Below are positions 47,570 to 57,664 of a stretch of DNA of 64,000 nucleotides, in pieces (within the stretch, counting starts at the first letter, position 1; each line of letters starts with the position of its first letter). The stretch covers positions 1,984,001 through 2,048,000 of the forward strand of contig VCCP01000001.1 in NCBI GenBank assembly GCA_005765155.1. The letters are read 5' to 3'. Made by a program: the position numbers and the translations under genes. The notes under the pieces are model-generated. The model did no database searches. It saw only the letters and a program-made list of their open reading frames with translations, and was not told the DNA's origin. This DNA is from Zelopaecilomyces penicillatus. Lineage: Eukaryota > Ascomycota > Sordariomycetes > Hypocreales > Pseudodiploosporaceae.

Positions 47570-50500
47570 CGAAGGACCAGGGGCTTCAGGGCAAAGTCGG
47601 AGAGAGTCTGGTTTGGGGAGGTTTCAGAGGCCACCGGGTGATGGGGGGATGGGATGGGATGAAAATGGGCGCATTGGGGGTGGAGAGAGGAAGAAGAGGG
47701 AGTAAACGGAAGCAACAGCAGGAGACGCTGGCGATGCGATGCTGCTGCTGATGCTGAAGCAAATGGTGAAGCCGATACCGTTGCCAATGATGGTGCTGTT
47801 GGGGGCGGACAAGGTCTATTAGGTACCGGTACCTGGGGGTTGTTACCAGGAATTACTATAAGGACCCGAACTTGCCTCGAAGTAGCACATTGTGTACATG
47901 CTGATGTAACTGGGGAAGCAAACTTGGCAAATAAGAACGACGATAATTGAAACCAAGACGAGCCCTTGATTGCATTTTGCCAGGATGACTAGCTGGGTTC
48001 TCGTCCTCCAAATCGGGCCCACCATCGGACGAACATGGATGCACAACTAGACGCAGGTGTCCGTACATGTGAGCAAGACGTTGGGTGAAATGATCGGCTC
48101 TGACGGCAGTAGAAAAGCAACACACAGGGTCACTCTACAGTACTGCCAGGCGCAGTAGCAGTGTCCAGCAGCAACGTCCACTTATAGTAGACAGCAACAG
48201 TGTCCGCTACGACTTTGCTTGGTACTTGTACGTACATTGTCGACGCAGGGAAATGACTTTTGTTTTTATTTTCACTTTAAAATTTGTCCCCTGTACGTAC
48301 GTACTAAGTCTGGGCTTGTTCCAAAGGCATTGAGGGCACGGCTCGGGCCATGCAAGAAATTTCTGTTGGGGGCCCCCAAATCCAAGTGGCCGCTGGCCCC
48401 AAAACACTGCTAGAGGTCCATTCCTAAAGCGTTCTGATGAAAGGGGGATTGGTTACAGGTAGGATGAATAAAACGAATCCATCAGGGTGAAGGAGGCGAG
48501 GAGTCCAGCCGGTCACAGGACAACGCCATTACCACATGTTTTCCATTTGACCTGTTGTCAAAACCCAAAATCAAAGGAGGCTCCGTGGAGCTACCTTATG
48601 TTATGGGTTCAACGCCGGAGCCGGAGCAATATGGGGCTTTGTATGGGGCTGGAGCTGGAGCTTGGCATCGATGACAGTCTCCTCACCGTTCGTTGTACCC
48701 AATGGTCAGCCAACATTCTCATAGGCCTCCACTCCTTCTAGCCCATACTTTATTGCAATCGTAGCCCATTACGCTGTGGTTTCTGGAGTACCTAGTCTGT
48801 GGATAAAGCCCGGGGTTCACGCCGCGCGCTCAGGTTTAGGAAGGCTTGTCGCCTGGCTGTCTCCGAACATGTAGTAAGACTGAAGGGGTTCGACTCTTCT
48901 TCCCTGGCACAGCTTATACAAGGGCACTAATATGCATATCGAGTGTATTAGTTATGTATTACTTGTAGTGCGCCGGAACGGACATAATCACCGAATCAAC
49001 AAGGCTCATACTCATGTGAAAGTCATTTTGTTGGTATGTACTCCTATGCTATGCATCGTCGTTGGCACCAAAATCAGCACCCAAAAGAGGGCTTACCCAA
49101 GGAAACCATGCCGTAGCAGTACCTATAAACCAAGGGCAAGGATAGGTGAAAGCCAAAAGGGGCCGAAAGAGACAAACTTGGACTGGGATACAGAGTCAGG
49201 TTGGGTTTCTATTAGGTACAAAGTATTGCGACTTGTGGAATCGTTGGGAGAGGGTTGGGAAATTGCAAATTGAAGACGGGTGATTTCGAACAGGTAGAGA
49301 GAGAGAAAGAGGAGCAAAAAGGAAGAGCTCTACTAAGGGAGGAGGTAATAGTACTACTAGAGGTACAGTAGTTGTGACAGATACGTGTGTACATGTGCGT
49401 TCGTGAAGCAGGTACGAGTCCAGTTGAAGTACCTGCCTTTACCCTCCTACAGCATTCACAGGAAGGCAGGAACCTGTTGGAGTACCTACCTGCCTTACCT
49501 ACCTAGGTACTACTAAGGTAAATGGGTAGGTAGTACTGACTTCAGACAATATTTAGTTCATTCATTTTCCTCTGGTCAAAAAGTTGCTCTGTTTCATTTC
49601 CACCAATTTCTATCGTACTGGCGATTTCAAGTCAAACAAGACAAGGCAAAAACCGCAAAGGCCGTAACGACGCCACTGAAGCAGCACCTGAAAGATGAGA
49701 CGATTTCATCCCCATTACCGGCATGCGTGCCACCTGCATCCAGCCGCTCTTTTTGGCCATTGACACCAGCCAATGGGTGACGACGAGGTGTTTTGAGTAC
49801 ATGGCCATGTTGCATTCGTCCCTTGCCGCTCACGAGGCACCCCTGGCAGTTTCGCGTCTGAATTGCTGGATGCAAATGCATTGCTGTATCAAACATTGAA
49901 TGATCCTCAAAGTCGTGTTCCGGAATCCTCCGACTACAGGCCAGGGTCCCACATCAGCTTGATTAACCGATTAACCCACATACCTTTCCCGTATTACGAA
50001 GTTAACCCGCTTGAGCTAGGGATAAGTACTAACTATTTCACTCCTCAGGCTATTATAACGCACGCGACCTGCCAGTACCGACGATGATGAGGGACAACAA
50101 GATTCAGGACAATAACAATACCTATAGTATTCATCTGGGGTCACCGCACTTCTATATCGAGGGCAACTAAAACGATGGAGCTCACTTCTCAGCTTTGTAT
50201 TAGGGATCAACCCTCAATATTACCACCCTGAATGAGGCAGCCAGAATTTAGGGCTCCCCCCCCGGCAGGCGCTTGTGTCGTAATCGTAACAGAATCCTGG
50301 GAATCATTACCGACCTGTAATTTAAGCTGACGACGAATGCCCGTACGAGCACATACGAGGTTTTACATAGTATGTACTCCGTACAGCATCGGGAACATGT
50401 GAGACACAGCGAGGATAAGTCTCAGACATTTATTGTACAACGCGCCACTGCTTTTGCCGAGTCCCGATTTCTCCCCTTTTGCTCCTTGCTGAGTTTTACA

Positions 50501-52130
50501 ATCCGTTGCACCCACCGTGAAGGTGTAGTTGTAGGCCAATGCCCTACCTACCCTGGGGTACAAGGTATTGGTTGTCAAACTCCTTACCATCAGGCCGGAC
50601 GACTGTCAACTACAGAAGAGACACTGGGTTTTCGAGTGTTTTCTAACGTGTTGCTATTCACGATCATGGCCGAGCGTTATCTAATTAATACCTACACAAA
50701 GCTAGAAATGTCCCCAGTGGGTAACGCTAACAGTAGTTATCAAAGCTTTGAACAACATCAGTAAGTGTTGCGAGTGATCGACACCAACAAAATGAGCGAC
50801 ACCCAACGACTCACCGATGCTCTCCCACCGATATCGCTGAGCTGTCTATCGACGAAGTCTACAAAAGACTTATTATACAACCCCTCCTCATATTATTTAA
50901 ATTATGATACATAATCTGCCACATGCATGTATGCCCACGCTCAATGAGTGCTCACCAGCAGCCAAAAAGTCATATGGCAAATGCCGACTGCATTTCCCCC
51001 ATCAAAGTTCTCAACCAATCCTTCCTATCCAAAACAAATCTCATCACCGGTCATGCAGCTGACGTTATTGACTGCTCGCTGGCAGTCAGTATTTGTTGGT
51101 TGAGGCTCCTCATCGGGAGACTTCGGCTAGGAGACCTTGCTTCCTTGCATGGCGTTGGCGTTTTTGAACCACGAACAATCTCCCCCGCAAACCCGCGAAC
51201 CCGCTTCCCGTGCCGTTCAAGCCTCAAACTACTTCGGGCCGGCTAGCACGTTTGGCCATGAGTTGCCAGGGTGGCTGTTTTGACTTTGGGCTGTTTGCCT
51301 CATGCATCGTGTTGCTAATATTTAGTGCTCTTTTCCACACACGCAGACCGTCACAGCACTCCTCTTTTCGGATCGGTTGTTAACTGACTATCGAGTGCCC
51401 AGCCCACTTCCCCCAAAGACACATGTGACATCACAAGATAAATCCAACGACACACCTATGTAGTTTGTGTGTCCCAACCTGTCCAACCTCGGGACACGAA
51501 AATACCAGCCCGTCTGCGTATTGCCCCTACGAACTTACACCGGGTTGTTGAGGTGACATCCCCAGACAACCGCGAGGTAAGCTTTCGTTCTTGCTCGCTC
51601 CACCCCCACACCACGAATTAGCACATGTTTTCATATCTGATCGGCTCACGTCAAGATACCCGAATAGACTCATCCAGACCAAGTGACTACAGATTGTTGT
51701 ACCGGGTACCTCTTGAAGATAGTGCCCCCAGACGGACAATCCTAAGGTGCTTTCAACGCTAGTATGTGGCTTATCCACCTACCTAGTACCCCATAAACAC
51801 TCGTAAATTCATGATAGATTTTCGAGGCTTATGGCACTTAATGGGATTTGCCTTCACATGTTGGCAATTGAGTAAAGAACACACGGATCAGAAGCTAAAG
51901 TTTGACGAGATTGTGTGACATTGTCCTCTCCTTCTAGAGTTGCCCCGTAGAGCTTTTCCAACATAATGTTCCCCGACGCTAAGTAAGCTGACGAACTCTT
52001 GCACATCATTTCTAATACATAGGACGCTATTTGTTTCGTGACCACGTAGGTAGTCAACCATTGGCAATAAAATCAACACACCTTCTGAATATGCAAAAAA
52101 GCCATTCATTGATTTACCTTCCTCTCACTT
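47570..52130. other. 4.6-kb gene-free region between malic enzyme and the POT1-like gene
   Basis: Nothing here is convincingly coding. The first 300 bases (47570-47870) are the leader side of the malic enzyme gene and hold alternative upstream ATGs in another frame (47787, 47812). ACGTAC-type repeats occur at 48229-48237 and 48293-48303. A dense cluster of TACC/GGTA motifs lies at 49481-49533. The right end should include the 3' end of the POT1-like gene. No RNA gene was recognised. Confidence 0.5.
49481..49533. repeat. TACC/TAGG tetranucleotide repeat cluster
   Basis: Repeated TACC units run into the self-complementary CCTACCTAGGTA and then into GGTAGGTAG, giving an imperfect inverted repeat. 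Similar shorter copies recur across the non-coding parts of the window (128-144, 3988-4003, 9453-9470, 34356-34369). Confidence 0.7.
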
Positions 52131-55100
52131 TTACTTGAGTTCGTCCTTAGCGCCCTGCGTGACCTTGCTGCTCGCCTTATCGATTTTAGTCAACGCCTTC
52201 GCATCTTGTAGGGCCCACCATCGTCGCAGGCCCTGCGCATACTCAACTTCCTCATCCATTACTTCCACTGGGGGGCCCTTGATCTGAGGCAGCATTTCCT
52301 CATCACCTTTCTCGAATACCGCCCAAGCGGATGCGTCTCCGACTCTCACACCAAAACCCCTCCCTTGCATCGAGACAACGTGTACGCGACGCAACAGCAA
52401 AATATCTCCTGCTTGAACAACTGGCAGGGAAGCCTGATGCGGTCGGAAAATGTGAGCCACACTGACGCCGGATGGTGCTACCGAAGCATCTGTCAAGGTA
52501 AGCTCGAGCATGTAGTCTCTGGGGCCATGCTTAGGTCGATGTGGCTGAGGGGGTGTCGTCGTGGATACAGCCATGATATCGACAGTCTTGGTCAGGGAGT
52601 TGCGCAGCGACTTTAGGGGTAAGTAATCTCCCAGCTTGGTCCGGAGGCATTTCTGTAGTTGCAGCTTCAATGCTGAAACAGTCTCGTCTTCTGGTAGAGA
52701 CTCTGGTAGAGACTCTGTTATCGACGGTGATTTTAGGGCGCCTGCTCCCGATGAATTTGGTGCATCACTTGGCTGTAATTTTTGAGGTTTACTGCGGGCC
52801 TGCCTAGGGCTTCTGGCAGTGTCTTGTTCATGAGCGATTTCAGCATCGTGCGCTACTATTGGTTTGTCTTGTTCCACAGCATCCTTCTTTTGGTGGGACG
52901 CTCGCAGCAACACCGTCGGGCTGCGGACTTCCGGAGAGCCTGTTTTTGTTGGCGTTACAGGCTCTTTTGCAAGCAAGACGCTCGGTGTTGAGGGGCTAGC
53001 TTTGTCATCTGTTGAGCTTAGGTTACTGGGCTTGTCTGCACTATCAGGCTCGGGCGATGCATTCTTATTTTTGGCTAACATGAGGCTGGGGTCTTGATAT
53101 TGTTGTTGTTCTGTTTTCTCTCGTGCGACGCGAAGTACAGTAGGCGACTCGGCATGTTCGTGATGCTCGGTTGTGGGAGAGATCCTGGAAGCTGCAGCTA
53201 AAATGAGACTTGGGTCAGCCTCGTCCGTTTTGTTGCCCCTGATGCGTATGTTTGTAATGGGGCTCGAATCCTTGTCATGATCCAGTCTTGTTGGCGACAT
53301 GGATGCTTTTGCCAATGTGATGCTAGGGTCTGTAGAGGCCTCACCACAATTCCGATGAGTCCGGCAATGGCTCCGCAGGGAGTGAACTGTAATGAGCGGC
53401 TCGGGTTTTGGCGTGACCTTTTTCACGTACTCCCGGGTGGGGGTTTCGACGGATGCCGAGACAATACTGGAGCGGTCGTCTTTATCCTGTCGATGGAGGC
53501 TTGGTGAATGATGCTCCTGGAACTCTGATAAGAGCTGCTGCTCGGCAGCCATTGTGTCCGCATCCTCTTGGATGTATTGTTGCTCTTCGCCTGTGTCTTC
53601 GGTCGTATCACCCTGTGACACGGGTGTAGATTCTAACGGTAGTTCCGATTTCTGGGAGATGTGCTCATCTTCCGTGACGATCTCTACTGCGGGAAGTCCT
53701 TCAGAGTGCTCCAGCTGGGTGATTGGAGGAGATAATAGGGCTACCATCTCAACATCTTGCGTATCCTCTTGCCGAACGATTGTCTTTAAAAGCTCGACTC
53801 GATCAGTTTCATCCTTGGGTAGGCTGTCTTCCAATGACTGCTCTTCCATCACCGTATCCTGTTGTTCCGTGTACTTGCTCCCGTTCTCTTCTCCCTCTCC
53901 TTGTTTCATTTCCGTATCCTCCTGCACTACAGGAGAATGCATTTCAGCATCCTTCATCGACGTTGGAAGCTCCGCTGGAAGTTCTGGTGCCTCAACAATT
54001 ACCAACTTGCTTTGCATGCTGGCATCATGACTTTGATTCCATAACTGAGGGTCGACCACGGTTATGTCTGGAGTAAACGTGTCTTGTAGATCCATATCTT
54101 TTTTTTCAGCCAATTCGGAATTTTCTTTATAGATGTTTGTTAGAATTGGATTTTCGTTTTCGGAAGGACTAGGTGACGTCGGCTCTAAATCGTTTTGCTG
54201 TGACATGCCGATCAATCTGCCCATTCCGCTGTCACTGACACCCTCAGCTCCTAACCCCTCCTGAGCAGGGGCATCGGTCTCATCTTTTCTTTCGTCTTCC
54301 AGAGCATCCCTGGTCTCACTAGTTGAATGCTTGGTGTAGTCGGGTGCCAGGGAGTCGTTTACTTCTTCTGAATTAGTTCTTTCTCTTGTAAGATGATGTG
54401 GTAGATGGCTTTCTTTATTTGACGTGAAATGCATAGCTTTAGACCCCATGGCAGCATCTTGCCGCGCTGCCACAACTTCTGCAACATCACGTTCGTCTGG
54501 AATATCATCCATGCATCCATCAAGCTGGCTCGGGCCTTTGAATCTTCCAATGGCAGGAATGGTAGTTGCCTCAATATCGGTTTCATTCATATCCACTTCA
54601 TCAGGAAAAGCTTTGGAACTGCTTTCGTCTGCAGGCTCATCCTGACTATTGGTGGCTTCCTCATCTTCCCTCATATCAGTATCGTCGTCAACATCTTGAT
54701 CGCTGTCTTTGGCATTGCTCTCGTCACTGTCCTCATCCTCCGAATCTGAAAGGAGGCTAATGAAGACGGGTTCTTGCGGTACAGATGGATGAGCCATGGG
54801 CGCAGGCTCATCGTCTTCATCATACTCTTCTTCTTCGTCTTCTTCGTCGTAGTCTTCTTCCCCTTCTTCCTCAGATACCCCTTCGCTGTCTTCGTAGTCA
54901 GCGTAGCGATTGCCAGAGTACTCATTTTCGTTCCCACCCTCCTCAGACATGATAGACGGGTCATTGCCGTCCTCAGCATCCTGAGTTTCATTGCAATCGT
55001 CTTCTGAGTCAACGGGATTCTGATGTCTTTGATCCCCCATCTCCTCGTCGTCAGATTCATCTTCCCCATGGCTGCTTTCGTCATATCGAACCAACAACTC

Positions 55101-56918
55101 TGCACCATTCTCAGCATGTTCTTGAATATGTGGCTTTGAATGGTCATCGGATATATAATCACTGCTGGATTCAGATTCTGCGCCGGATTCCACTTCATCA
55201 TCATAGTGTCGTTGATTGTAGGTATTCGCGCGATATTGTTCAGAACGTGTGCTGGCTCCATCCCCAGCTTCATTTGTAAGTCCCTTGTCGACTATTGAGA
55301 CCTCTTCATGTACCAGTGTCCTGGATTGAATTACTGACGAAGGTTCTTCCGAGAAATTAGTTGTTTGCATCGGCTCTGGTTCTTCGCTTTGGCGGACTTC
55401 TCTGGTAGGAGATGAGCTGTCGATTATTTCGATTGGACCTCTTAACTCGTTTCGGTTTGCAACAGAAGCTGCAGTTGCATGATTCTCGGCCGACCAGTTC
55501 GAATCGTTAGGATGTGAGGCAGGATGAAATGTGTGATTTGGCAGTTGGTCATCCGATATAACAGGGTAACTGATTTGAGGAGGTATGTAATTCATGCTGT
55601 CAAAATGACTGTCGTGGTGATGATCAATTGGAAAGCGGTCAAAGTTGCCTTTTAGTGGAATCGATGGTGAAGAGTCAGCGGATGCAGCATCTGTCTTGTT
55701 TCCCATGAGGGAGCTTTCAACCAGGTCGGTTGTGTATGCCATGGCCTGACACACTGAGGGCTCATGAAGAACATTTTCGGTATGTGTCAAGCCGAAGCGT
55801 AGGTCATCCTCCAGCAAACCAACACGTTGATTAGTGTCGATGACTGGCTGTGGGGCTGCGCTTGGGCTAGAAACCTGACTAGGATGAAGCTTTTTTGTTT
55901 CTGTCATCAACATGCCGCTGGAATCTTTGTTTATGGAGAGCCAGGCCGATGTTGAAGGTGACAGCAGTGGAGAAGTTGCCAGCTGCGAATCGGCAGCAAC
56001 CGGAACGGCTATAGATGGGGTTTGATCCAAAGTCCCGTTCTGGTCGTGCTCATTGACCATAGGTGATCGTGCAGCTGAGGCATTGGATTTTTCTGCCATG
56101 GGCGAGGCCTCTTTGAGCTTATTGTCCGGCTCCATCTCTTGCTCAGGCGATTCCTTCGCCTCAGGGCTTGGTGATCGGCTGCTGTACCGCCAAGGTGTAG
56201 CGTTCATGCTGAAGCGCGACCGCTTCTTACTCTTGCTTTCTAGACTCCCCTCGTTGAAAATGTCAAACCCATCTTCGAATAGAGATCCATATGAGACCCT
56301 GGCCCGTTTTAGAAACGCGGGGGACGCGTACTCTCCAGATTCAAAAGCGGATGAGGCCAGGCGCTTGCTGGAGAACGATTTCTGAGGTGTTTGCGGGAAC
56401 GACGCTGCAATGTCAAACTCGATCGCTGGTGATATGACAGAAGTGGGCGGAGGAAGTTCGAGCAAGGGTTCAGCTTCTCCATCCGGCGCATTTACTTGCA
56501 TGATTTCTACCTTTTGCGATTCTACTCGCCGAATCTCCAAGAGTACTTGTTTGGTGAATTTCATCTGCCATTCCAAGGCCGTGCCAGGAAGCTTTGTCTT
56601 TGCATCAGGGCTTGCCCATTCGACGCCGGCCAGGCTGATTCGTATCCCATCGCCGCCACCGACACCAGAGTCTGCCAGAGCTTTACCCGCCGCGCCATGG
56701 AACTCAACACGTATCTGACCCTTGTCGCGTCGAAGTCGGACATCGTGTTCCGCGAGGATGAATGAAATCGACTTGGTCACAACACTATAAGGCCATGTAA
56801 TAGTAATGACACCATCGACAACTCGAGTGTCGGAATCGGGGATGTCAGGCTGGAGCTGCGCGATGGGTGTGGCGCCGGTGCTGCACAGCTCATCCAGCCG
56901 TGCCTGATGATCTGCCAT
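52131..56918 (-). CDS. Large acidic protein with C-terminal POT1/CDC13-like OB-fold
   Basis: A single exon of 1595 residues. The C-terminal about 160 residues (1435-1570) look like the telomeric single-strand DNA-binding OB-fold family of POT1 and CDC13: KLGDYLPLKSLRNSLTKTVD, then DYMLELTLTD, a VQAGDILLLRRVHV strand and WAVFEKGDEE. The N-terminal about 150 residues (VVDGVITITWPYSVVTKSIS, VRLRRDKGQIRVEFHG) form a second folded-looking region of unknown type. Between them lie about 1200 polar residues: a highly acidic tract near 640-720 (EEEGEEDYDEEDEEEEYDED) and a degenerate repeat array near 1190-1345. The layout, with a long linker and a terminal OB-fold, could suit a telomere end-protection factor. 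No telomere role is shown by sequence beyond the OB-fold. It shares a 746-base divergent upstream region with the monooxygenase gene. Confidence 0.78.
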   Translation of the reverse strand: MADHQARLDELCSTGATPIAQLQPDIPDSDTRVVDGVITITWPYSVVTKSISFILAEHDVRLRRDKGQIRVEFHGAAGKALADSGVGGGDGIRISLAGVEWASPDAKTKLPGTALEWQMKFTKQVLLEIRRVESQKVEIMQVNAPDGEAEPLLELPPPTSVISPAIEFDIAASFPQTPQKSFSSKRLASSAFESGEYASPAFLKRARVSYGSLFEDGFDIFNEGSLESKSKKRSRFSMNATPWRYSSRSPSPEAKESPEQEMEPDNKLKEASPMAEKSNASAARSPMVNEHDQNGTLDQTPSIAVPVAADSQLATSPLLSPSTSAWLSINKDSSGMLMTETKKLHPSQVSSPSAAPQPVIDTNQRVGLLEDDLRFGLTHTENVLHEPSVCQAMAYTTDLVESSLMGNKTDAASADSSPSIPLKGNFDRFPIDHHHDSHFDSMNYIPPQISYPVISDDQLPNHTFHPASHPNDSNWSAENHATAASVANRNELRGPIEIIDSSSPTREVRQSEEPEPMQTTNFSEEPSSVIQSRTLVHEEVSIVDKGLTNEAGDGASTRSEQYRANTYNQRHYDDEVESGAESESSSDYISDDHSKPHIQEHAENGAELLVRYDESSHGEDESDDEEMGDQRHQNPVDSEDDCNETQDAEDGNDPSIMSEEGGNENEYSGNRYADYEDSEGVSEEEGEEDYDEEDEEEEYDEDDEPAPMAHPSVPQEPVFISLLSDSEDEDSDESNAKDSDQDVDDDTDMREDEEATNSQDEPADESSSKAFPDEVDMNETDIEATTIPAIGRFKGPSQLDGCMDDIPDERDVAEVVAARQDAAMGSKAMHFTSNKESHLPHHLTRERTNSEEVNDSLAPDYTKHSTSETRDALEDERKDETDAPAQEGLGAEGVSDSGMGRLIGMSQQNDLEPTSPSPSENENPILTNIYKENSELAEKKDMDLQDTFTPDITVVDPQLWNQSHDASMQSKLVIVEAPELPAELPTSMKDAEMHSPVVQEDTEMKQGEGEENGSKYTEQQDTVMEEQSLEDSLPKDETDRVELLKTIVRQEDTQDVEMVALLSPPITQLEHSEGLPAVEIVTEDEHISQKSELPLESTPVSQGDTTEDTGEEQQYIQEDADTMAAEQQLLSEFQEHHSPSLHRQDKDDRSSIVSASVETPTREYVKKVTPKPEPLITVHSLRSHCRTHRNCGEASTDPSITLAKASMSPTRLDHDKDSSPITNIRIRGNKTDEADPSLILAAASRISPTTEHHEHAESPTVLRVAREKTEQQQYQDPSLMLAKNKNASPEPDSADKPSNLSSTDDKASPSTPSVLLAKEPVTPTKTGSPEVRSPTVLLRASHQKKDAVEQDKPIVAHDAEIAHEQDTARSPRQARSKPQKLQPSDAPNSSGAGALKSPSITESLPESLPEDETVSALKLQLQKCLRTKLGDYLPLKSLRNSLTKTVDIMAVSTTTPPQPHRPKHGPRDYMLELTLTDASVAPSGVSVAHIFRPHQASLPVVQAGDILLLRRVHVVSMQGRGFGVRVGDASAWAVFEKGDEEMLPQIKGPPVEVMDEEVEYAQGLRRWWALQDAKALTKIDKASSKVTQGAKDELK

Positions 56919-57664
56919 GGCGATTTATTAGTGTACCTGGGTGTAAGCGCGGCGAGACGCCACCGTTTGTATGTATTGATGTGGCTCAAGGGAAGTGATG
57001 CGCCTAGGGCTTGAACAATCCTGGAGAACTCATTCTCGGTGAGCGAAGCGGGCGGCAAACCGAAAGCTGAGTTTGGGTCGATGGTGAGTTGGGCCTTGCG
57101 TGTTCCACTGTTGGTGTTGGGTTGTCCAACGAGGTTCACTTTCTCGTCACAGAGTAGGTCAGTTGCCGGCAGTGTCCAGGAGCTTGATGGCCAGGTTAGC
57201 TACGAACGGAAGGCGGTGTGTTGAGCTAGCTCTCAGGTCACTGCGAATGTACTTTGTTCCATCCACTCCAGGGTTGCAGCTTTGCGGTTTGGAACTTGCG
57301 GGTTCTAATCCTTGCTTAGATTATTACCGTCGATATTACTGCTAATAATACGTATCGGCTTTTGCTGGTCTCGCCGCAATATTGAAAGCCCATTGTCACA
57401 ACATATTATTATTAATGTATTCCCTGAAGCGCACACCTTGAAGTGTTCAACCAACCACTGGGCCGACGTAACCCTAATATTTACAACCAACAGTAAGGTA
57501 TTGCCTGTACATGGAGGGGCATGCATCCAAGCCCGCCAAAGGTCAATCGCGCCATTGCTCAACAAAGATCATGGCCGTGCTTCATTGACTCGTTTTATTC
57601 TACTTTATATTGAATTGAAACTACACATAATACCTGTTATACCCTCTTCAAAATACACATCATC
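56919..57664. promoter_or_regulatory. Divergent upstream region of the POT1-like and FMO genes
   Basis: The gap between two head-to-head start codons. The left half is GC-balanced and holds small minus-strand frames (such as 56777-57139) that overlap the POT1-like start and are not credible. From about 57310 it is AT-rich, typical of a promoter for the monooxygenase. No CACGTG or TGACTCA element was seen. Confidence 0.5.

Noticed and set aside
48860..48910. GGGTTCGACTC resembling a tRNA B box
   Set aside because: No matching A box or acceptor-stem pairing at tRNA spacing upstream.
54671..55273. 200-codon minus frame inside the POT1-like gene
   Set aside because: Out-of-frame shadow of the acidic Glu/Asp tract; its Met/Lys/Thr-rich composition is the expected artefact.
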